From Coraliomargarita algicola (GTDB taxonomy: Bacteria > Verrucomicrobiota > Verrucomicrobiia > Opitutales > Coraliomargaritaceae), in NCBI RefSeq assembly GCF_033878955.1, contig NZ_CP138858.1, positions 1,674,001 through 1,738,000 of the forward strand: 64,000 nucleotides of DNA, in the 5' to 3' direction. This document shows positions 39,121 to 47,894 of the stretch, piece by piece. Position 1 is the stretch's first letter. The number at the start of each line of letters is the position of its first letter. The notes beneath the pieces were generated by a model. That model was not told the DNA's origin. It searched no databases and was given only the letters and a program-made list of their open reading frames with translations. Both the position numbers and the translations under genes were made by a program.

Positions 39121-39644
39121 AAGCGATACGATAGCACACAATCCATGACTCTCAACACTGAGTTAATTGAAAATATGGGGAATTATCAGTGGATATGCCG
39201 GACATATAAATAGAAGCGAATCAGTGATTTTAATGCAAAGGACTGGCCCTGACTTCTAAATTTAAGGTTCAAACATCGACCACTCTCAGAGTCGGCCCCA
39301 GGCATGTGACTCACCATGACAGCGCGCAGCCAAAATAGCTGATCATAAACTAGCGACATAAAGCTCACTCAAAATAAACAAGAAATCACATGCACATAGT
39401 TTGGTGTCTTTTCAGTAAATATAATCTACCGAAAAGACACCTCGCCCAAAATGGCATCCGAACTGCTAAGTCAAAATCCTCTTGGCAACAGGAAACAGTC
39501 CACACAACTATTCAGATTGGTTTTACTTATACAGGTAAGCGACCAATGGCGGAAGCTTCTTAGCAACTGCAACATCGCAAGCATGTATCACCAAGATACT
39601 AGCGATCGAACCACTTGACTTTCAACACACCTTAAAGAGTTCCA
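39121..39644. other. Gene-poor stretch of 524 bases upstream of the exopolysaccharide locus
   Basis: No gene I can support. A 55-codon frame (39451-39618) lies on plus without recognisable homology. The notable element is the perfect 11-bp inverted repeat at 39403-39441, listed separately. Promoter(s) for the exopolysaccharide locus should lie here. Confidence 0.6.
39403..39441. promoter_or_regulatory. Perfect 11-bp inverted repeat upstream of the exopolysaccharide locus
   Basis: GGTGTCTTTTC and GAAAAGACACC separated by 17 A/T-rich bases, about 205 bases before the epimerase gene. The long loop and absence of a T-run argue against a terminator. A regulator-binding site or RNA hairpin is possible. 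Confidence 0.5.
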
Positions 39645-40634
39645 ATGAAAATCTTACTAACAGGATGCGCCGGCTTTATCGGCTCACACCTGCTGGATCG
39701 CTTACTATCGGAAGGTCATGAAGTAGTTGGAATCGACTGCCTAGACGCTAACTATGCTGAACAAATCAAGCGGACTAACATCGCAAAGCATCTGCTCAAA
39801 CCGCAGCAAAACTCCTCATTTAAGTTCATCCAATCCAATCTAGACGTAGAAACAACCTATGCTAAGCTCCGCAGTCAAAAGCTAACAAATTTTGACTGCA
39901 TCCTTCATTTAGCCAGCACCACCAATCTACATGGATACGATGAAGCTGAGGAAGATCACACTTCAAATATCAACATCACCTTGCGCCTACTTGAATTTGC
40001 TCGCGAAGAGGAAATCCCACAATTCATCTTTGCATCATCCATACGCGTGTATGGACGTAACAGCAAAGTCCCCTGGTCCGAAACTCTCGAAAACCTGCAG
40101 CCAGTGAACAGCTCCGATAGCATTAAATACTACTGCGAGCAACTTGGCAGAGTTTATAGTGCCAACTATCCAATCCGCTTTTTGGCTCTACGCCTAGCCA
40201 CAACCTACGGACCTAGGCAACCTCCGACGATGGCACTACACACCTTCGCACAAAACATTAGAGATGGAAGCACAATCCTACTGAACGGCGACGGCTACAC
40301 CCGCCGAGATTACGTCTATATAGATGACGTTGTCGACGGCTTTATCGCTGCACTCAACTACAAGTCGAGTGCATACGAAGTCATCAACCTGGGCGGCAAT
40401 CAAGCGCTGGAACTTTACGATCTCATCGCACAACTCGAAGTCTGCCTCAACCTTCAAGCTGACATTGAACAACTCCCTCGCACACAGCAGGAACTGGACA
40501 TCACACATGCTTCCACCGAGAAAGCCACACAGCTATTACATTATCACCCGAAGGTAAGCTTCGAAGATGGCGTTCAACACTTCGCCGAATGGTTTATAAA
40601 CACAAATCATACAAACACCCCTCTTACATCCTAA
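39645..40634 (+). CDS. NAD-dependent nucleotide-sugar epimerase/dehydratase
   Basis: A 329-residue extended SDR protein. The NAD-binding motif is LTGCAGFIGSH (residues 4-14), with SSIRVYG and RRDYVYIDDVVDGF typical of UDP-sugar epimerases. In the active-site segment SIKYYCEQLGR the tyrosine is present but the lysine of YxxxK is glutamine, unusual for an active enzyme. It opens the exopolysaccharide locus (ATG 39645, AAAGAG before it) and probably makes or interconverts a precursor sugar. Which sugar is unknown. Confidence 0.8.
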   Translation: MKILLTGCAGFIGSHLLDRLLSEGHEVVGIDCLDANYAEQIKRTNIAKHLLKPQQNSSFKFIQSNLDVETTYAKLRSQKLTNFDCILHLASTTNLHGYDEAEEDHTSNINITLRLLEFAREEEIPQFIFASSIRVYGRNSKVPWSETLENLQPVNSSDSIKYYCEQLGRVYSANYPIRFLALRLATTYGPRQPPTMALHTFAQNIRDGSTILLNGDGYTRRDYVYIDDVVDGFIAALNYKSSAYEVINLGGNQALELYDLIAQLEVCLNLQADIEQLPRTQQELDITHASTEKATQLLHYHPKVSFEDGVQHFAEWFINTNHTNTPLTS

Positions 40635-40737
40635 TTTAAACAGACCTTATGCTACCTGACCCGTTTCTGATTAAGGAAACATTTATAATATTACGAATCA
40701 CAATTAAGCGCGAATACTCTCCACAGAAGATCAATGA

Positions 40738-41889
40738 ATGCACTCTCCAAAACTCATGAATAAAGGTACTATCATAACAGCGATACTTGGAGTCGCCACC
40801 CACGCACATGCTGAAATAAAACTGGGAGACATGGGCTCTGTTGGCTTTGGGCTCGAAACCACAATCCGCAGCACATCCAATGTCATATTAGACGAAACCC
40901 AACAGGACGACACAATATACTCCTTCATGCCAAAGGCGGTTTTTCGCTCAGACCAAGGAGCCGCCTCGATTGAAGCATATGCGGGTCTAAATATCATTCG
41001 CTACCACAACCTAAACAATAACGATTCAGAAAACATAAAAAGCGGCATTACGATTCTCTTTCCAGATGAACCACAAGGGGAAAATTATTCACTCAAGCTG
41101 AATGCGGCCTACAATCAAAACACCAATGCCAACTCCGCTCTACTCTCGGTCATCGAAACCGAAAATATCGCCCTATCCGCCACCGGCAACTATTTCATCA
41201 GCGAATATGTCTCCCTTCGAAGCGGACTAAGCTACTTAGAAAATACGTCGCAAACCGCTGGATTTGCGGACACCAGCACCCTGACCTGGCCCATCGCAAT
41301 GTTCTACAAATATGACGAAGCGCTCAGCCTAGGAACCGGCTATCGCTACCGCAGATCCGAAGTCTCCAATGTCACGCCCGTGGCCAGTTCAGACGACCAT
41401 GCATTCTATATTGGCGTCGAAGACCTCATTTCCCCCCTACTACAATATGAGTTACAGTGGGGCTACCAATACCGCGACTTCGACAACGATCAAAGTTTCG
41501 AGAATCTAGGCGGAGTCTACGCAGAAGCGATCCTAAGTTGGTATGCCACACAAAGATCTATATTTATGTTCAATGTCGGTAACGAATTCGGCACATCTGC
41601 AGCGAACCAATCTAGCGAAACATTTTCAACTAGTATACAATGGATGCACAAGTTTGACGAGCGCCTAAGCACAACCCTCGGCGCCGAGTATCAAGACATC
41701 GCTTACAAACAGATTATCGGCACACGTAATGACGAAGACTACTCCGCATTCCTAAATGCGGAGTATAAAGTGCTGGACGACAACATGATCCTTAGGGCCA
41801 GACTCCGCTATGCGGATCATAGCTCAAGCCTTGACGCAGCAAATTACGATGTAATCGAAGCCAGCATCAGTTGCTTCCTCCTCTTCTAA
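40738..41889 (+). CDS. Outer-membrane beta-barrel protein of the exopolysaccharide locus
   Basis: A 383-residue exported protein with a signal peptide (MNKGTIITAILGVATHAHA). Alternating polar/aromatic strands across the whole length (YEAYAGLNIIRYH, LQWGYQYRDFD, LRARLRYADHSS) and a C-terminal phenylalanine point to an outer-membrane barrel. I used ATG 40738, preceded by AGAAG at a good distance; ATG 40756 is an alternative. A TATAAT lies at 40684-40689 without a matching -35. Barrels next to a Wza-like exporter are common in such loci and may pass the polymer outward. Confidence 0.75.
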   Translation: MHSPKLMNKGTIITAILGVATHAHAEIKLGDMGSVGFGLETTIRSTSNVILDETQQDDTIYSFMPKAVFRSDQGAASIEAYAGLNIIRYHNLNNNDSENIKSGITILFPDEPQGENYSLKLNAAYNQNTNANSALLSVIETENIALSATGNYFISEYVSLRSGLSYLENTSQTAGFADTSTLTWPIAMFYKYDEALSLGTGYRYRRSEVSNVTPVASSDDHAFYIGVEDLISPLLQYELQWGYQYRDFDNDQSFENLGGVYAEAILSWYATQRSIFMFNVGNEFGTSAANQSSETFSTSIQWMHKFDERLSTTLGAEYQDIAYKQIIGTRNDEDYSAFLNAEYKVLDDNMILRARLRYADHSSSLDAANYDVIEASISCFLLF

Positions 41890-41904
41890 CCGACCGAGCT
41901 ATCC

Positions 41905-42549
41905 ATGACACGTATATTTTTCTCACTAACTATATTGCTAGTAGTCAACATAACCGCGCTGACAGCAGTGGGCCAATCGACTGCGAGCGCACCGCATGAA
42001 CCTGAAAATACGACTAGCTCAATCTATAAGCTCGCCCCTTTCGACATGCTAATGATCTCGGTCTATGGACAACCGGATTTAAGCAGTGAGCAACGAGTCA
42101 CCGACCAAGGCTCGATCTCCGTTCCACTACTAGGTGAAGTGTCAGTCGGCGGCCTCACTGTATCACAAGCACAAAAGCAAATCGAAGAAGCTTTCATCGA
42201 GCAGAGATACCTGGTTAAGCCGGTGATCACCATTAGCATCGAAGCGTTCTCACCTAAGGTGATTACTGTGCTAGGCGAAGTCACGAATCCAGGTTCGATT
42301 GAGATACCTCATGGCCGAAATGGACTACCAATCCAAATAGCGATTGCTCAAGCCGGCGGCTTTACCGGAGCCGCGGCCAAGACTAATGTAAAGATCACAC
42401 GCGCTAACACAGACGCCACAACGACTGAGCCAAAGAATGACACCGTCAATATCAGCGCGATCCTCGAGTCTGAGGGTGATGAAAAACTCCGCAGCCCCTA
42501 CTTCGTCATGCCCGATGACATTATTTTTGTGCCTCGGAGACTATTTTAA
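41905..42549 (+). CDS. Polysaccharide export protein (Wza-like, Poly_export/SLBB)
   Basis: A 214-residue exported protein: signal sequence (FFSLTILLVVNITALTAVG), Poly_export domain (YKLAPFDMLMISVYGQPDL ... VGGLTVSQAQKQIEEAF, about 42-115) and one SLBB domain (ITVLGEVTNPGSIEIPHG, about 118-200). No lipobox cysteine after the signal. It is shorter than Wza, so it may lack the C-terminal helical barrel; the neighbouring barrel protein could supply the outer-membrane passage. It is 15 bases after the barrel gene and 20 before the Wzc-like gene. Confidence 0.88.
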   Translation: MTRIFFSLTILLVVNITALTAVGQSTASAPHEPENTTSSIYKLAPFDMLMISVYGQPDLSSEQRVTDQGSISVPLLGEVSVGGLTVSQAQKQIEEAFIEQRYLVKPVITISIEAFSPKVITVLGEVTNPGSIEIPHGRNGLPIQIAIAQAGGFTGAAAKTNVKITRANTDATTTEPKNDTVNISAILESEGDEKLRSPYFVMPDDIIFVPRRLF

Positions 42550-42569
42550 CCAATCAAGCTACACTTTAT

Positions 42570-43376
42570 ATGTCACAAGCTTCCAGCAACCAATTTCTAT
42601 CAATTACAGACCTAATCAACATCCTGCGCCAGCGTTGGATACTTTCAGGGAGTCTCGCTCTCTTCGCAGCCATAGTCTTCGCAATTTATTTTCTAAATAA
42701 GACTCCAATCTACGAAGCCGAAGCATCTATGGTCGTCGAGTTGAATGCCGACAAAGTCGTCAATGTTCAGGAAGTAGTCGAAAGCAGTGTCCACAATAGT
42801 AGTCTACTCGAAACAGCGATGAATACACACATCGAGCGTTTAAAGAGTCGAATAATGGCCCAGAAAGTAGCTGACGACCTCTCGGAAGATGAACAAAAAC
42901 GAGTGCTCAACTTTGGCCCGGAGAACTCGGCGGAATGGGACGCTCAACGCCTGCACACCGATCTCATCAATCGAATTAGCGGAAGTATGCTGCATATAAA
43001 CTGGCTACCGGACTCACAAGTTCTTCGAGTCAGAGTCCAACACTCGGACCCCTACATCACGAAACGAATAGCTGATAGCTATGTCGCTCACTACATCCGA
43101 CTTCAAATAGAACTCAAAGGTCAATCAACCGACCAGGCTGTCAGCTTTCTCGATGAACAAACCATTGAGCTCAGAAATCGTCTGGAAAAAGAGGAAGAGG
43201 CTCTGCAGAATTACAGAACTCAAAACGACTTGGTCACAGTAGAGCAAAACCAACAAATCGTCACTGAGCGCCTGAGCGACCTGAGTTCTGCAATCACTAA
43301 AGCTCAGTACGCCTGCTCGCGGCCGAAAGCCGACTCAAACAAGTCAAGCACGCTAAAGATGATCTCGAAAACTTAA
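42570..43376 (+). CDS. Wzc-like chain-length/tyrosine autokinase, N-terminal fragment (frameshifted)
   Basis: Residues 1-245 give the Wzz domain: a cytoplasmic start, membrane helix WILSGSLALFAAIVFAIYFL, periplasmic region, and the beginning of the long coiled coil (LRNRLEKEEEALQNYRTQND). After KAQ (about 43308) the frame turns to low-quality sequence and stops at 43376. In the -1 frame, from the same point, RLLAAESRLKQVKHAKDD continues the coiled coil into the downstream kinase fragment. I therefore read one gene broken by a single missing base. Confidence 0.8.
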   Translation: MSQASSNQFLSITDLINILRQRWILSGSLALFAAIVFAIYFLNKTPIYEAEASMVVELNADKVVNVQEVVESSVHNSSLLETAMNTHIERLKSRIMAQKVADDLSEDEQKRVLNFGPENSAEWDAQRLHTDLINRISGSMLHINWLPDSQVLRVRVQHSDPYITKRIADSYVAHYIRLQIELKGQSTDQAVSFLDEQTIELRNRLEKEEEALQNYRTQNDLVTVEQNQQIVTERLSDLSSAITKAQYACSRPKADSNKSSTLKMISKT

Positions 43377-44770
43377 TGAATATCCCTCTAATCGGCGGTC
43401 GAAAGAACATCACCGCGATCTATAACGAACTGCAGGATCTCAAGCGCCAACAGGAAGTACTTTCCGAAACATACCTGGAACGCCACCCACGAATGGTCGA
43501 GAATATAGCCGCCATCAAAGCGGTCGAACGCGCCTTATGGACCGCAATCCAACAAGCCAGCAAAGAGCACGAAATCGAACAAAGTATGATCAAGGACGAG
43601 CTAGCTAGTTTAGAAAACAAGCTACAAGAAGCGGAAGAGGAAGCACGCCGACTAGAAAGCCTCTCCATCGAATATCGAGTTCTTTCACGCAAGGTAGAAG
43701 CACAACGTGAAATCTTCGATCAAATCACTTCGCGCTTTAATGAGACGAGCATCACCCAGCAGATGAACCTCACCACGATACGCACACTCGACCATGCTGC
43801 CCTCCCCAAACAAGCGATTTGGCCTGACATCAAAAAGATTGGACTCGCTTCCTGCATGCTATTCGGATGCCTCTTTGTCAGCGTGCCTTTAGCGCTTGAA
43901 TTCATCGACAACAGACTCAAAACGTTCAACGACATTGAACGCTTTGTAGGCAAGCCAGTCATTGGGGATATTAAACTTCATAAAGGAAGGACGGACAATG
44001 AAATCGCCACCCTCGCATTAAACGATGATTTTCATTTCTCGGAACCCTTTGACACGATCTACGGCGCGTTACGTTTACAAATGGGGAATTTCGCCCCACC
44101 ACTGAGCTTTGTCATTACCAGCTCAGTCCCCTCCGAAGGGAAAACCATTGTGGCCACCAACTTAGCCGGGACACTCGCCAAGCATCAGTTCAAGGCCATC
44201 ATCATCGATTGCGATCTTCGACGGCCCAGCGTCCACCGCTATCTTGATATCGAGAATGATCGAGGTCTGCTCCACTGGCTACGCGGTGATACACAACTGG
44301 CAGACGATCCGCTCGCTGACGAAGCGCTCGGCATCAGCCAAATCAAAGCTGGTATCAATGCCTACATTCTCCCTGCCGGCGGTTCGACCAAACAAGCGGG
44401 CCCAGTTTTTGAAGAACCGCGCTTCGACCAATTGATTTCCAAGCTCAAGCAACACTTCGATTTCGTAATTTTTGATACATCCCCTGTCGGCCTTTTCCAC
44501 GATGCCACGATTGTAGCCGACTATGCCGACCACACCATTTTCGTCGCGAGGCAAAACGCGACCAATCGCCAGAAAGTCCGTCACTCGATTGCCCAAATGG
44601 ACCGAACTGAAGCCCCAGTTCTCGGCGTCGTCTTTAATGGAGTAAAAAACCACAACCTAGCTACAGGTTATGGCTACAATAGCAGCGGCTACAGTTACAG
44701 CGATCGTTACAGCTACGGCGACCATAAAGCAGCAAAGAAATACCATGCTGCCTATTTGGAGGCAGAATAA
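43376..44770 (+). CDS. Wzc-like chain-length/tyrosine autokinase, C-terminal fragment
   Basis: Gives 464 residues from ATG 43376, overlapping the stop of the N-terminal part (TAATG). It carries the second half of the coiled coil, the second membrane helix (about 158-180) and a BY-kinase domain: Walker A SSVPSEGKTIVATN, Walker A' IIIDCDLRRPSVH, Walker B FVIFDTSPVG, and a tyrosine-rich tail (GYNSSGYSYSDRYSYGD) typical of the autophosphorylated cluster. It regulates polymer length and export. Reinitiation could yield a separate kinase chain, but the split lies inside a coiled coil, so a frameshift is the better explanation. Confidence 0.82.
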   Translation: MNIPLIGGRKNITAIYNELQDLKRQQEVLSETYLERHPRMVENIAAIKAVERALWTAIQQASKEHEIEQSMIKDELASLENKLQEAEEEARRLESLSIEYRVLSRKVEAQREIFDQITSRFNETSITQQMNLTTIRTLDHAALPKQAIWPDIKKIGLASCMLFGCLFVSVPLALEFIDNRLKTFNDIERFVGKPVIGDIKLHKGRTDNEIATLALNDDFHFSEPFDTIYGALRLQMGNFAPPLSFVITSSVPSEGKTIVATNLAGTLAKHQFKAIIIDCDLRRPSVHRYLDIENDRGLLHWLRGDTQLADDPLADEALGISQIKAGINAYILPAGGSTKQAGPVFEEPRFDQLISKLKQHFDFVIFDTSPVGLFHDATIVADYADHTIFVARQNATNRQKVRHSIAQMDRTEAPVLGVVFNGVKNHNLATGYGYNSSGYSYSDRYSYGDHKAAKKYHAAYLEAE

Positions 44771-44823
44771 AGCCTAAGAACACAGTCTTCAAATCGCATT
44801 GCATTCTAAATTTCAAAAAAGAA

Positions 44824-45762
44824 ATGAGTATCAAAACTAGCCTCAAATCGGCCTTTCCGTTCTTAAATGGAATCACAACCAAACCTGCGCTCTATCGGGA
44901 AAAGTTTAAGTATCTAGGGTCACCGAAACAGAGTGGCGATGCATTTAACTCATGGATGGCTGAACAGGTAAAAAAAGAAGAACCGACCTGTGTCTGCCGA
45001 CTCGGGAGCGTGGAGCTCTCAGCCCTCAGGCACTACATAGAGTACGAAGGGTATAGCAAAGACAATGATTCAGTAGGAGTCCTAAATAACTTATTCAATA
45101 ATGCAGGCGTCTACCCCAACGAACCAACAAGCTTCAATGCATTTGCAAAAACATACCTCAACGACCTCCCATTAGCTGACCTAGTAGGTATATGGTATAA
45201 CCCTGGGGAGCGCGCAACCCTAGAGCAATACGCTCCTTGCGCACACTTCACCGAACTGCAAAACCTAGAGCCGTATTATTTTAATCAATCGTGGCTGAAC
45301 AGCGCCAAAGGCAAACGTTTCCTGATTATCACACCATTTATAAAAACAGCACGATCTCAGGTGGCGCAACTTAAGGCCATTTGGCCTCAATATAAGGGGC
45401 TCTTTCACGAAGCAGCTTTCGAATTCATCAAAGCACCTGCTCATGCAGCCATGGTCACTCCTTCACATCTCAACTGGTCCACCGCCTTAGATGCCTTAAA
45501 AGCACAAATGGACACCATTGACTATGACGTTCTAATCGTCGGCGCAGGTGCATGGGGCTTGCCCCTTGCCGTCCATGCTAAACGCACCGGAAAGATAGGT
45601 TACCACCTCGGGGGCTCGACACAGTTACTTTTTGGCATCAAAGGTAAACGTTGGGACACTCACCCTATCATTTCAAAACTCTACAATGACCATTGGGTGC
45701 GTCCCTACGAAAGTGAGATTCCCAAGAAAGCGAACTTAGTTGAGGAAGGTTGCTACTGGTGA
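44824..45762 (+). CDS. GT-D fold-like glycosyltransferase
   Basis: A 312-residue protein resembling the GT-D type glycosyltransferases: CVCRLGSVELSALRHY near the start, and the C-terminal block VGAGAWGLPLAVHAKRTG ... LGGSTQLLFGIKGKRWD. The donor is unknown. It begins 54 bases after the Wzc fragment and is 8 bases before the next glycosyltransferase start. Confidence 0.68.
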   Translation: MSIKTSLKSAFPFLNGITTKPALYREKFKYLGSPKQSGDAFNSWMAEQVKKEEPTCVCRLGSVELSALRHYIEYEGYSKDNDSVGVLNNLFNNAGVYPNEPTSFNAFAKTYLNDLPLADLVGIWYNPGERATLEQYAPCAHFTELQNLEPYYFNQSWLNSAKGKRFLIITPFIKTARSQVAQLKAIWPQYKGLFHEAAFEFIKAPAHAAMVTPSHLNWSTALDALKAQMDTIDYDVLIVGAGAWGLPLAVHAKRTGKIGYHLGGSTQLLFGIKGKRWDTHPIISKLYNDHWVRPYESEIPKKANLVEEGCYW

Positions 45763-45770
45763 ATTCAAAA

Positions 45771-46955
45771 ATGAAAACAGTTATTCTAGCGGATACAGGT
45801 CATTCAGGGCATCGTCGCGTGTGGTTGGCAGCCTTCGCGGAGACATTCCTAGCGCAAGGCCACCACGTCATCCTAGTATTACCCGATCCGCAGCCTGTGT
45901 TGGAATTGATTCAATCCCGAATTAATGACACCTCCACAGTTAGTCACCAATCGTGGGATCTGCCACGTGTAACGAAGCGCAATCGTGCCTTCTTCAAGAA
46001 TCTGGGATCATCCATTCGGATCTGGCGCTCACTCTCGAGCACAATCAAGGCACTTCCTCAAAAGCCAGATCTCGTCCTCCTTCCTTTTCTGGATGTGTTT
46101 GTCTGCCACGGCATATTCCCCCAGTTCCTTGATCGAGTGTTCCCATTTGTGTGGTATGGCATTTATTTTCAGCCACAATGGACACGACGCCACACCGAGA
46201 AACATATGAACCGAAGTGCCTACTTCTTAGAGACCATCGCAGTTCGTTCCAAATATTGCCGTGGCTTAGGCATCCTCGATGAAGGGGTTGGCGATATCGT
46301 GGCAAGCAAACACAAAGTGCCAGTCCATTGCTTCCCAGACTTTATCTATCCTTCAATCGAAGCACACGAATCCGAACTTGGAAAATCGGTAAGAAACAAA
46401 GCAAACAACCGTAAAATCGTGAGCTTTGTAGGGACCATTCAAAGCCGTAAAGGTTTCGAATCCTTTCTACAGCTCATGGATGTTGCCGATCCTCTAAAAT
46501 ACTATTTTCTAATAGCAGGAAAATTCACCCCAAATTGCTTCCCAACAACAGTCATTGAACGCTGGGAATCATTAAAAAAAGAGCCACCCGAAAATGTCAC
46601 TGTCTTCAATGGGGCGATTGAAAACGATCAGGACTACTATGACCTGTTCAGGCAAAGCGATGTCATTTGGGGCGCCTACGAAGACTGGCCGCACAGTAGT
46701 AATGTGCTCACCCTATCTGCCGCCTTTAAAACCCCGATCCTTGTCAGTGATCATTACCTGATGGCGGAACGCGTGCGGCAGTTTAAATTAGGAGCTGTAT
46801 TGCCGGATGAGCGATCTGGAGCAGCGCTACTCAAGGCAGTCGAGCAGTTAACCGTCAATACCAACGGGGCTTACGATGATTTTACCAAATTGCACAGCTT
46901 AGATGCCCTAAGCACTCAACTTGTTCATATTTTAGCACTCAACCAAGCCACCTGA
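45771..46955 (+). CDS. Glycosyltransferase, GT-B fold
   Basis: A 394-residue GT4-like enzyme: N-terminal MKTVILADTGHSGHRRVWLA, C-terminal Rossmann half with IVSFVGTIQSRKGFESFLQL and late RVRQFKLGAVLP. The usual EX7E donor site is weakly kept around SNVLTLSAAFKTPILVSD. I used ATG 45771 (8 bases after the preceding stop); a TTG at 45750 overlapping the neighbour is less likely. Confidence 0.72.
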   Translation: MKTVILADTGHSGHRRVWLAAFAETFLAQGHHVILVLPDPQPVLELIQSRINDTSTVSHQSWDLPRVTKRNRAFFKNLGSSIRIWRSLSSTIKALPQKPDLVLLPFLDVFVCHGIFPQFLDRVFPFVWYGIYFQPQWTRRHTEKHMNRSAYFLETIAVRSKYCRGLGILDEGVGDIVASKHKVPVHCFPDFIYPSIEAHESELGKSVRNKANNRKIVSFVGTIQSRKGFESFLQLMDVADPLKYYFLIAGKFTPNCFPTTVIERWESLKKEPPENVTVFNGAIENDQDYYDLFRQSDVIWGAYEDWPHSSNVLTLSAAFKTPILVSDHYLMAERVRQFKLGAVLPDERSGAALLKAVEQLTVNTNGAYDDFTKLHSLDALSTQLVHILALNQAT

Positions 46956-46967
46956 AACCTAAATCCA

Positions 46968-47894
46968 ATGGACCCCTTCTACGTCAGTCACCCATTAGTC
47001 AAAAACGCTTGGAAAAACGGCCCCAACTTCAAGGAAGTTGCAGGCGAAAATCCAAACGGCGAGGTCTATATCTATTTTTCAAGCAACGGGCTTTACTACC
47101 CCAACACCGAAGAGAATTTCCACAAATCAATCATTGAGAAAGACCGCTACGACTTCTTCAACTTCCGGTCCAAAGGGGCTGCAACCCACGTTTTTCTACG
47201 TGATGTGCATAAGCAATGGTATGTAACGGGGATCAGTCGATCGCTACCAGACCTACCAAGCGTAATTGAATTCTTAAGAGATCGATACAAAGGAAAGACA
47301 ATCATTACAGTCGGTTCATCCGCAGGAGCCTATGCTGCCATCATCGCAGGTGTGCAATTACAGGCCAAACGAGTGTTCGCATTTGCCCCACAACTTGACT
47401 TAATCTCCTTAGCGGAAAAATCGGATTGGAAGGACTACGAGCTAGTCCAGCAATTTAAAAATGTTTATACATTCTGTTCTATTGCATCTGCAGCAGAAGT
47501 CGCAACCAGTGTAAAATCTAACTGTATTTATTATTTTGCACAAATTGACTCCAAGGAAGATCAGGAAGATATTCAACTGGCACTAAAATCCAAAACGATC
47601 ACACCACTGCTATTTCAGGGGAACGCTCATGGAGTTCCGATCATCGCCCCGCTACTTCCAAAACTATTGGCTAGTAGTGCAGAAGACTTATCTTCACTCG
47701 CACAACGATCAAGCCAATGGGGACAACATCGATTTGGATTCCATCTAATTGGAATTCGTTATGTCCCACTGTTACTCAAATATAAACTCTATCAACTACT
47801 GAAGAAGTATGCCTTGAAGCCAATTGTGCAGGTCAAGAAGGAAATCGCATCACGAAAACGACAAGCAGCCACAAAACCTGAATCGCGGTGCTAA
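46968..47894 (+). CDS. Alpha/beta-hydrolase fold protein of the exopolysaccharide locus
   Basis: A 308-residue alpha/beta-hydrolase-like protein. The nucleophile elbow is TVGSSAGAYAAIIAG (Ser around residue 117), with a histidine in FQGNAHGVPII. No signal peptide. The C-terminal 60 residues are basic and helical. Similar hydrolases occur in polysaccharide loci, possibly editing acyl groups or intermediates; the role here is unknown. Its stop overlaps the start of the polymerase gene by 7 bases. Confidence 0.68.
   Translation: MDPFYVSHPLVKNAWKNGPNFKEVAGENPNGEVYIYFSSNGLYYPNTEENFHKSIIEKDRYDFFNFRSKGAATHVFLRDVHKQWYVTGISRSLPDLPSVIEFLRDRYKGKTIITVGSSAGAYAAIIAGVQLQAKRVFAFAPQLDLISLAEKSDWKDYELVQQFKNVYTFCSIASAAEVATSVKSNCIYYFAQIDSKEDQEDIQLALKSKTITPLLFQGNAHGVPIIAPLLPKLLASSAEDLSSLAQRSSQWGQHRFGFHLIGIRYVPLLLKYKLYQLLKKYALKPIVQVKKEIASRKRQAATKPESRC

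Noticed and set aside
39186..39368. 60-codon minus-strand frame in the upstream gap
   Set aside because: No domain, no ribosome-binding site, no plausible neighbour relation.
39451..39618. 55-codon plus-strand frame starting MASELLSQNPLG before the epimerase
   Set aside because: No recognisable motif, no good ribosome-binding site, and composition like the surrounding non-coding DNA.
40684..40689. TATAAT hexamer before the barrel gene
   Set aside because: No -35 hexamer at 16-18 bases; one hexamer is not enough for a promoter call.
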